Source: Sporosarcina sp. P33 | GTDB lineage: Bacteria; Bacillota; Bacilli; Bacillales_A; Planococcaceae | Length of the DNA stretch: 64,000 bases | NCBI RefSeq assembly: GCF_002077155.1 | Contig: NZ_CP015027.1 | Location: 742,501 to 806,500, forward strand | Reading direction: 5' to 3' | Shown: positions 57,665-64,000 of the stretch, piece after piece | Layout of the letters: every line of letters starts with the position of its first letter | How positions within the stretch are numbered: the stretch's first letter is position 1 | Notes under the pieces: model-generated | What the model was told of the DNA's origin: nothing | Seen by the model: the letters and a program-made list of their open reading frames with translations, nothing else | Database searches by the model: none | Program-made: the position numbers and the translations under genes

Positions 57665-59437
57665 TTACACGATGTATTTTTCTGCTTCGATCAGCTTTTC
57701 TGCCGCTTCACGCTTTTTCGCAATCAGGTTGTATGGATTGTTACGAGTCAGCTTGCGCAATGCAGAGAGCATCATGCGCTGGTTGTCGCCGTCGACTGCT
57801 GCGAGCAGTATTTCTTTCGCCGCCGCTTCGATGCGTCCAAACGCTTCCTGACAGAAGATTTGTGTATAAAGAAGCTTTTGGTTCTCTTTCTCTTCGCCGT
57901 TTTTGCTGATCGCTTTTTCCGTACGCAGCAAAGCAGACTCCATTCCGAAAATGTCGTTGGCGATGTCTGCGATGTTGACCAGGATTTCTTGTTCCTGATC
58001 GAGCTTCGTGCCGTAGCGCTGTGCTGCCAGTCCTGCGGCAAGGATACCGACCTTCTTCGCATTCTTCACGAGTACTCTCTCCTGCGCCAATGCTTCGTCG
58101 CCCACTTCTTCAGGCATCATCATCAACAGCTCTTCCTGCAGCGCCTGTGCCTGCTGCAGCAATGGCAGTTCGCCTTTCATTGCTTTCTTCAGGAATGTCC
58201 CAGGAACGATCATTCGGTTGATTTCATTCGTACCTTCAAAGATCCGGTTAATACGGGAATCGCGGTAGATGCGCTCCACTTCGTACTCTGCCATGAAGCC
58301 GTAGCCTCCGTGAATTTGAACTGCTTCATCGGAAATGTAATCCAGCACTTCGGATCCTACCACTTTGTTAATGGAACATTCGATAGCATATTCCGCAATG
58401 GAAGCCGCCACTTTAGCGCCATCTTTTTGCTCATCTGGGCTCATCGCCGCATTGCGCTCTTCAAAGTATCCGACCGTACGGTAAATCAAGCTCTCTGTTG
58501 CATACAGCATAGAAGCCATCGTACCGAACTTTTCTTTCGTCAAGTTGAATGAAGAAATCGGTGTGTCGAACTGCTTCCGCTGATTCGCGTACTTAATAGC
58601 CAGCTCAAGTGCACGCTTCGATCCGCCGATTGTACCTACTCCGAGTTTGTAGCGTCCGATGTTCAAAATATTGAACGCAATAATGTGGCCGCGCCCGATT
58701 TCTCCTAATAAGTTTTCCACAGGCACTTCTGCATCTTCGAGGATTAATGTACGTGTAGAAGATGATTTGATGCCCATTTTCTTCTCTTCCGGCCCTACAG
58801 AAACACCCGGATAGTCTCTTTCAACAATAAATGCCGTGAACTTTTCGCCGTCCACTTTCGCATATACGACAAAGACATCAGCAAATGCAGAGTTTGTAAT
58901 CCATTGCTTCTCACCATTCAATACGTAGTGAGTGCCCGCAGCATTTAATGTAGCAGTTGTCTTGGCACCCAGTGCGTCAGAACCCGAGCTTGGCTCCGTC
59001 AATGCGTAAGCGGAGATTTTCGTGCCGCTTGCAGAGTTCGGCAAGTACTTCATCTTTTGCTCATGATTACCGAACAGTACGATTGGCAACGTACCGATTC
59101 CCACGTGTGCGCCGTGAGTAATCGAGAAGCCGCCAGCTACGGACAATTTTTCCGCAATCAATGCAGACGAAATTTTATCCAGTCCAAGACCTTCATACTC
59201 TTCCGGAATATCTGCCGCAAGAAGTCCCAGATCGCCCGCTTTCTTCAGCAATGTCACGGAGTTTTCAAACTCGTGATTTTCGAGCTTTTCAATCAGCGGC
59301 GCCACGTCATTTTTAACGTACTCTTCCGTTGTTTTGGCAATCATTTTTTGCTCTTCTGTGAAATCTTCCGGTGTGAATACGCGTGATGCGTCCATATCCT
59401 CCGTTAAAAATGCTCCGCCCTTTACGAATTCTGTCAT
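57665..59437 (-). CDS. fadE: Acyl-CoA dehydrogenase FadE
   Basis: About 590 residues: an acyl-CoA dehydrogenase core (I-T-N-S-A-F-A-D, Y-G-F-M-A-E-Y-E-V-E-R-I-Y-R-D, F-E-G-T-N-E-I-N-R) with an extra C-terminal helical domain as in YusJ. It does the first oxidation of beta-oxidation with FAD. Two good starts exist, ATG 59464 behind GGGGG and ATG 59437 behind GGAGGG. I used the latter because N-T-M-T-E-F-V-K-G-G-A-F-L fits family starts; it may be nine residues longer. Confidence 0.92.
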   Translation of the reverse strand: MTEFVKGGAFLTEDMDASRVFTPEDFTEEQKMIAKTTEEYVKNDVAPLIEKLENHEFENSVTLLKKAGDLGLLAADIPEEYEGLGLDKISSALIAEKLSVAGGFSITHGAHVGIGTLPIVLFGNHEQKMKYLPNSASGTKISAYALTEPSSGSDALGAKTTATLNAAGTHYVLNGEKQWITNSAFADVFVVYAKVDGEKFTAFIVERDYPGVSVGPEEKKMGIKSSSTRTLILEDAEVPVENLLGEIGRGHIIAFNILNIGRYKLGVGTIGGSKRALELAIKYANQRKQFDTPISSFNLTKEKFGTMASMLYATESLIYRTVGYFEERNAAMSPDEQKDGAKVAASIAEYAIECSINKVVGSEVLDYISDEAVQIHGGYGFMAEYEVERIYRDSRINRIFEGTNEINRMIVPGTFLKKAMKGELPLLQQAQALQEELLMMMPEEVGDEALAQERVLVKNAKKVGILAAGLAAQRYGTKLDQEQEILVNIADIANDIFGMESALLRTEKAISKNGEEKENQKLLYTQIFCQEAFGRIEAAAKEILLAAVDGDNQRMMLSALRKLTRNNPYNLIAKKREAAEKLIEAEKYIV

Positions 59438-59495
59438 AGTGTTTCCCTCCATAGCTTTAGTCATAGTATTTCCCCCTGTTTGAACGTTTTTTTAT

Positions 59496-60671
59496 TTATA
59501 GAACTTCAAATACTCCCGCTGCACCCATTCCGCCGCCGATACACATCGTAACGACACCGTATTTTTTCCCTTGACGTTTCAGTTCATTAATTAATTTTAA
59601 TGTTAAGACGGTTCCTGTGGCCCCCAGCGGATGACCTGTCGCGATCGCACCGCCGTTGACATTCACTTTTTCCATATCTAGTCCAAGCTCACGGATGACA
59701 GCAAGTGACTGGGAAGCAAATGCTTCATTCAGCTCCCACAGATCGATATCTTCAATAGAAAGCCCTGCAATTTTCAATGCTTTTGGCACTGCTTCAATCG
59801 GCCCGATCCCCATGATTTCGGGTGGTACGCCGCCTACTGCGAATGAAAGGAATTTCGCCAATGGCTTCAATCCGCGCTGCTCTGCAACTTCTGAATCCAT
59901 GACCAAAACCATTCCAGCACCGTCAGACGTCTGTGATGCGTTTCCTGCCGTAACAGAACCTTTGGCTGCGAACGCGGGGCGCAATTTACCTAGCACCTCT
60001 TTGGTTGTTCCCGGGCGCACGCCTTCATCCATCTCGAAGACCATTTGCTGCTCCTGATACTTGCCGTCGTCACCGACAAAACGCTTCGTAACTTCAACCG
60101 GAACGATTTCATCGACAAATTTTCCTTCTTTAATGGCTGCTTCTGCACGCTTATGTGATTCTACTGCGAATGCATCCTGATCTTCGCGGGAGATGCCATA
60201 CTTTTGCGCCACTTGCTCCGCTGTATGTCCCATTCCCATGTAGTATTCAGGAGCTTCTTCCGCTAATTTAAAGTTTGGACGAATCGTATTCCCCATCATC
60301 GGCACCATACTCATCGACTCGACGCCGCCCGCCAAAATTGCTTCTGAGTGGCCAAGCATAATACGCTCTGCCGCATAAGCGATAGACTGCAAACCTGACG
60401 AACAAAAACGGTTGATCGTAACGGCAGGTGTCGTATCCGGTAACCCAGCCAGCGCGCCAATATTTCGCGCTACGTTCATTCCCTGTTCTGCTTCAGGCAT
60501 GGCACAGCCGATAATTACATCATCAATCGGCCCGTCATAATTTCCTGCACGCTTCAATGTTTCCTTTATCGTCAGCGCCCCGAGATCATCAGGACGGACA
60601 GTCGCTAAAGATCCTCTTCCTGCTTTTCCTATCGGTGTTCGAGCACCGGCTACAATTACTGCTTCACGCAT
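59496..60671 (-). CDS. fadA: Acetyl-CoA C-acyltransferase (3-ketoacyl-CoA thiolase) FadA
   Basis: 391 residues. Nucleophile C90 is in N-R-F-C-S-S-G, the second-site G-H-P-L-G-A-T-G and the final C-I-G-G-G-M-G are intact. It cleaves 3-ketoacyl-CoA with CoA. It is the middle gene of fadN-fadA-fadE. Confidence 0.94.
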   Translation of the reverse strand: MREAVIVAGARTPIGKAGRGSLATVRPDDLGALTIKETLKRAGNYDGPIDDVIIGCAMPEAEQGMNVARNIGALAGLPDTTPAVTINRFCSSGLQSIAYAAERIMLGHSEAILAGGVESMSMVPMMGNTIRPNFKLAEEAPEYYMGMGHTAEQVAQKYGISREDQDAFAVESHKRAEAAIKEGKFVDEIVPVEVTKRFVGDDGKYQEQQMVFEMDEGVRPGTTKEVLGKLRPAFAAKGSVTAGNASQTSDGAGMVLVMDSEVAEQRGLKPLAKFLSFAVGGVPPEIMGIGPIEAVPKALKIAGLSIEDIDLWELNEAFASQSLAVIRELGLDMEKVNVNGGAIATGHPLGATGTVLTLKLINELKRQGKKYGVVTMCIGGGMGAAGVFEVL

Positions 60672-60698
60672 TCTGTTTCCTCCTTTAACTATCTCTCA

Positions 60699-63083
60699 TC
60701 AGTTACGTAACGGTTTGCCCTTTACAAGCATATGCTGCATGCGCTGCTGCGATTTCGGCTCTGCCACCAAACTTAAAAATGCTTCGCGCTCTAAATCTAG
60801 TAAGTACTGTTCATCGACACGCGTGCCATACGGAATTTTACCGCCTGCCAAGACGTATGCCAGTTTCTTCGCGATTTTCAAGTCATGTTCACTGATGAAA
60901 CCGGATCCGTACATCCCTTCAGCTGCCAGCAATAACGTTGCATAGCCTGAATCGCCAGTCACTGGAACTTTCTCTTTTTTCGGCGCTGTATAGCCTGCTT
61001 CATATAGAGACAATGCCGCTTGCTTCGCATCGTAGATCTGATGATCGGGATTGACGCTCACGCTATCCGCAAAGTCTAAGAAGTTATTTTCTCTTGCTTC
61101 ATCGGCAGAAGTTGATACTTTTGCCATCGCAATCGATTCAAACACTTTATTGGCAATGTGCTGGTAATCAGTCGGCACACCGTTCGGCAAACCTTTTAAA
61201 TGTTTCTGATACAGGTTGACGTTACCGCCGCCGCCTGGTATTAAGCCTACCCCTGCTTCCACTAATCCCATATACGTTTCCATAGATGCCTGAATATGCG
61301 CTGCCGGCAGACAAACTTCCGCCCCGCCGCCAAGCGTCATTTGGAACGGTGCTGCAACGACCGGTTTGCTGCTGTATTTAATTTTCATCATCGCATTCTG
61401 GAATGAACGGATTACAAAATCGAGTTCAAAGATATTATCATCCTGTGCTTCCATCAAGATCATGCCAAGGTTCGCACCGACACAGAAGTTTTTCCCCTGA
61501 TTACCGATGACAAGCCCTTTAAAGTTCTTCTCCACTTCATCTACTGCGAAGTTGATCATCTGAATGATATCAAGGCCGATCGCATTAGATTGTGAATGGA
61601 ATTCCAGTAATGCTACGCCGTCTCCAAGGTCAATCAGGCTTGCACCCGAGTTTTTCTTGATAACACCATGTTTTTTCTTGTATTGCTTAAGGTTGATCGC
61701 TTTTTCATTCACTTGTACAGCCTGATAATCTGAACCGTCGAAGTAGTACAGATCGCCGTCTATTTCTTTATAGAAAGTTTCATAGCCCTTATCGAGCAGC
61801 GACTGTACGAAAGCAGGAATTTCTTTGCCCTCTTCTTTCAGCAGACCGACAGACTTTTGCACGCCGATCGCATCCCATATCTCAAACGGTCCCTGTGACC
61901 ATCCGAAGCCCCATTTCATCGCGTTATCGATCGCGACGATATCATCGGCAATCTCACCGTGAAGCTGTGCGGCGTAAAGCATCGTCGGTGTTAACGTATT
62001 CCATAAAATCTCTCCTGCACGATCTTTAGCGTAAACCAGCGTCTTTATCTTATTAGCCAAACCTTTTTGCTGATTCGCCATTTCAATTGAAGGCGCTTTC
62101 ATTTTCTGTGTAGGAATATATTCAAGCGTTCTCATATCCAGTTCTAGAATGTCGCGGTCTTTCTTAACATAGAAGCCTTGTTTTGCTTTTGCTCCGATCC
62201 AGCCATTCTCAATCATTTTTGTTACGACATCCGGCAATTCAAACGTTCTCTGTTCATCGCCGGCCGTTTGATCATAGACGTTTTTCGCAACATGCATATA
62301 CGTATCAAGCCCCACTACATCCAATGTACGGAATGTCGCGGATTTCGGACGTCCAATTAATGTGCCGGTAATAGAATCGATTTCACCGATTGTATAGCCG
62401 CGTTCAAGCATTTCGTGCAATGTGACTTGCAGGCCGTACGTGCCAATGCGGTTAGCAATAAAGTTCGGAGTATCTTTCGCAATTACGACTCCCTTGCCTA
62501 AACGATCTTCGCCGAACACTGTCATGAACTCCACCACTTCTGGCGATGTCGTCTGAGTAGGAATAATCTCAAGCAATTTCAAGTATCTTGGAGGATTGAA
62601 GAAGTGTGTTCCAAGGAAGTGTTTCTGAAAATCTTCCGAACGTCCTTCTGCCATCGCTTCAATGCTGATGCCTGATGTATTAGATGAAATAATTGTTCCC
62701 GGTTTTCGTACGGTTTCAATCTTTTCATACAAACTCTTTTTAATATCTAAGTTTTCAACGACGACCTCAATGATCCAATCCACATCTTTCAATTGATCTA
62801 AATGGTCCTCGAAATTTCCCGGTGTAATTAATGAAAGGTTATTCTTCGTTGTCAAAGGTGCCGGTTTCTGTTTCAGCAATTTCTCCAATGCCCCTGCTGC
62901 AAACTTGTTGCGGAATTTCGGATTTTCCGCCGTTAATCCTTTTGCTTCATCATCCGCCCCCAATTTCGGCGGTACGATATCCAGCAAAAGAACAGGAATG
63001 CCAATATTGGCCAAATGCGCTGCAATACCAGAACCCATAACTCCAGATCCTAAAACTGCCGCTTTTCTAATTTGATAAGTCAC
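60699..63083 (-). CDS. fadN: 3-hydroxyacyl-CoA dehydrogenase / enoyl-CoA hydratase FadN
   Basis: 794 residues: an N-terminal dehydrogenase with G-S-G-V-M-G-S-G-I-A, its helical domain, and a C-terminal crotonase-like hydratase (about 480-680). It does both middle steps of beta-oxidation. The start is GTG seven bases after GGAGG; the open frame to 63125 runs over the FadR box. It is the first gene of the operon, about 75 bases after the start point. Confidence 0.94.
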   Translation of the reverse strand: MTYQIRKAAVLGSGVMGSGIAAHLANIGIPVLLLDIVPPKLGADDEAKGLTAENPKFRNKFAAGALEKLLKQKPAPLTTKNNLSLITPGNFEDHLDQLKDVDWIIEVVVENLDIKKSLYEKIETVRKPGTIISSNTSGISIEAMAEGRSEDFQKHFLGTHFFNPPRYLKLLEIIPTQTTSPEVVEFMTVFGEDRLGKGVVIAKDTPNFIANRIGTYGLQVTLHEMLERGYTIGEIDSITGTLIGRPKSATFRTLDVVGLDTYMHVAKNVYDQTAGDEQRTFELPDVVTKMIENGWIGAKAKQGFYVKKDRDILELDMRTLEYIPTQKMKAPSIEMANQQKGLANKIKTLVYAKDRAGEILWNTLTPTMLYAAQLHGEIADDIVAIDNAMKWGFGWSQGPFEIWDAIGVQKSVGLLKEEGKEIPAFVQSLLDKGYETFYKEIDGDLYYFDGSDYQAVQVNEKAINLKQYKKKHGVIKKNSGASLIDLGDGVALLEFHSQSNAIGLDIIQMINFAVDEVEKNFKGLVIGNQGKNFCVGANLGMILMEAQDDNIFELDFVIRSFQNAMMKIKYSSKPVVAAPFQMTLGGGAEVCLPAAHIQASMETYMGLVEAGVGLIPGGGGNVNLYQKHLKGLPNGVPTDYQHIANKVFESIAMAKVSTSADEARENNFLDFADSVSVNPDHQIYDAKQAALSLYEAGYTAPKKEKVPVTGDSGYATLLLAAEGMYGSGFISEHDLKIAKKLAYVLAGGKIPYGTRVDEQYLLDLEREAFLSLVAEPKSQQRMQHMLVKGKPLRN

Positions 63084-63106
63084 GTGCAATCCTCCCTTTT
63101 CAACTT

Positions 63107-63124
63107 TGAATGAATGCTCATTCA
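63107..63124. promoter_or_regulatory. FadR-type operator before fadN
   Basis: TGAATGAATGCTCATTCA is a near-perfect inverted repeat matching the Bacillus FadR box (TGAATGANTANTCATTCA). It lies in the leader, where binding would block elongation until long-chain acyl-CoA releases FadR. Confidence 0.8.
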
Positions 63125-63163
63125 TTTCTGGCGTAAAAAAAATACGCGTTGCTTATAAATGCT

Positions 63164-63192
63164 AGTATAAATCATTTGAAACTATTTCGCAA
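63164..63192 (-). promoter_or_regulatory. Sigma-A promoter of fadNAE
   Basis: On the minus strand TTGCGA (63192-63187) and TATACT (63169-63164), spacer 17 bp. Confidence 0.6.
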
Positions 63193-63290
63193 TATTTAAT
63201 TGCTATTTAATCAGATTTTTTAAAATAAGCAATAAAATACCCAATGCTCTATAATCATTGTACACTATTCATTGAATGGAGGCGATAATT

Positions 63291-63611
63291 GTGAAACAAA
63301 TTACATCTGCAGAAGAATTCAACGAAATCATTGCAAACGATCAGCCCGTACTGGTGAAGTTCGAGGCAGACTGGTGCCCTGACTGTAAGCGCATGGATAT
63401 GTTTATCGATCCGATTGTGGAGAAATACGATAACTATACATGGTATGAAGCGGATCGTGACGTTATTCCTGAAATTGCTGAAAAGTATGAAGTAATGGGG
63501 ATTCCTAGTCTGCTTATTTTCCAGAACGGTGAGAAGCATGCACACTTGCACAGCGCGAATGCCAAGTCCCCTGCTCAGGTGACAGAATTTTTGGATGGCG
63601 TAAAGATCTGA
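63291..63611 (+). CDS. Thioredoxin-like protein
   Basis: 106 residues with active site W-C29-P-D-C32-K and the cis-proline in G-I-P-S-L-L-I-F. It is a YdbP/YtpP-like cytosolic thioredoxin; the partner is unknown. The GTG at 63291 follows TGGAGG; the ATG at 63276 overlaps that site. It is divergent from fadN. Confidence 0.87.
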   Translation: MKQITSAEEFNEIIANDQPVLVKFEADWCPDCKRMDMFIDPIVEKYDNYTWYEADRDVIPEIAEKYEVMGIPSLLIFQNGEKHAHLHSANAKSPAQVTEFLDGVKI

Positions 63612-63633
63612 ACCGTTGATTTCTGACACACGA

Positions 63634-63671
63634 AAATGCTGAGAACCTTCTCGTTCTCAGCATTTGTTTTA
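63634..63671 (+). terminator. Intrinsic terminator of the thioredoxin-like gene
   Basis: AAATGCTGAGAA pairs with TTCTCAGCATTT, then GTTTTATTT. Confidence 0.75.
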
Positions 63672-63711
63672 TTTATGTGTGATTTTTGCAGGCTAAGATC
63701 GCTTGCCCCGA

Positions 63712-63850
63712 TGTTATGAGCGCTTGACTTTTGACATTGAGCGCGCCGCTTGATGTTATGAGCGGCTAACCGATAACATTAAGCGCTGGCCGGGATGTAT
63801 GAGCGCCCAGCCGGCAACATTGAGCGCCTGCCGTTGTTTTATGTGCGCCC
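63712..63850 (+). repeat. 21-bp periodic TGAGCG repeat, locus 3
   Basis: GAGCG-like pentamers begin at 63718, 63739, 63760, 63781 (AAGCG), 63801, 63822 and 63843 (GTGCG), spacings 21, 21, 21, 20, 21, 21. A degenerate copy (GATCG, 63697) is also in register. The sequences between are unrelated to one another and to locus 2. No coding frame is plausible. Confidence 0.75.
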
Positions 63851-63894
63851 AGCTTTTCATCCAGTTCCACTTATTAATGAAGGAGGAGTTTTAT

Positions 63895-64000
63895 ATGTCC
63901 AAATATATAGACGTCCAAGGCAAGTCTCAGTATGACCATGATATTCACCCCGGCTACCGCCCCTCGGCATGCGGGCCTGTTACAGCTTTTGTTTTGCTGC
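63895..64000 (+). CDS. C39-like peptidase-fold protein, 5' end only
   Basis: The first 35 codons of a gene cut by the right edge, behind a strong AAGGAGGAG. The peptide reaches R-P-S-A-C-G-P-V-T-A-F, which resembles the active-site cysteine block of C39/papain-like proteins, with a Gln/His-containing stretch before it. The rest is not visible, so the family is tentative. Confidence 0.5.
   Translation, partial: MSKYIDVQGKSQYDHDIHPGYRPSACGPVTAFVLL

Overview
The window is about 64 kb from a low-to-moderate GC, Gram-positive, endospore-forming member of the Bacillales. A Planococcaceae/Sporosarcina-like organism fits best, but that placement is inferred. The evidence is Bacillus-type proteins throughout, frequent TTG/GTG starts behind strong GGAGG ribosome sites, the sporulation gene yunB, the sufCDSUB operon, SAM-I and lysine riboswitches, and a gene order closely following the Bacillus subtilis yug-mrp-yui-yut-yun-suf-yus stretch. 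The left edge cuts the 5' end of a 16S rRNA gene that reads out of the window; its leader and promoters are present.

Layout. 0.4-3.8 kb: EamA transporter, MgtC-like protein, YugJ alcohol dehydrogenase, YuzA. 4-9.7 kb: an arginine/ornithine catabolic block (glutamate dehydrogenase, rocD, rocA) opposite a RocR-like regulator with a degenerate AAA+ domain. 9.7-15.8 kb: yugI, yugE, a small membrane protein, ppiB, an MFS transporter, a class A penicillin-binding protein, yufK. 16-21.8 kb: the seven-gene mrpABCDEFG Na+/H+ antiporter operon. 21.8-24.2 kb: Gly/Tyr-rich small protein, pepA, yuiD. 24.3-25.7 kb: a noncoding tandem array of 396-bp units. 25.8-34.2 kb: yuiB, yumB, yutM, yutI, yuzD, yutJ, yuzB, yutF, yutE, yutD, lipA (respiratory entry enzymes, Fe-S carriers, lipoate synthesis). 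34.4-38.2 kb: an NSS amino-acid transporter with its tiny subunit, then an NhaC-family transporter behind a lysine riboswitch. 38.2-42.1 kb: yunB, yunD, yunE, yunF. 42.4-45.2 kb: a glutaredoxin/small CxxC protein/rhodanese operon under a CsoR/CstR-like operator, then a MarR/nitronate monooxygenase pair with shared palindromic operators. 45.2-50.5 kb: sufCDSUB. 50.7-52 kb: dicarboxylate symporter. 52-52.7 kb: a long 21/42-bp repeat array. 52.7-55.6 kb: metNPQ under a SAM riboswitch. 55.6-57.2 kb: yusE, yusF, gcvH, yusI. 57.7-63.1 kb: fadNAE beta-oxidation operon under a FadR-type box. The right edge holds a thioredoxin-like gene, another 21-bp repeat array and the start of a C39-like peptidase gene.

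The genes form several functional groups: amino-acid catabolism (roc), fatty-acid degradation (fad), Fe-S/sulfur handling (suf, yutM/yutI, grx-rhodanese) with lipoylation (lipA, gcvH), cation homeostasis (mrp), and amino-acid uptake under riboswitch control (lysine, SAM).

The least explained material is noncoding. A TGAGCG motif repeats at a strict 21-bp period in three separate intergenic loci. A 396-bp tandem array carries two paired-arm elements per unit. A GC-rich structured element near 57.3 kb has the same apical arm sequence as that array.
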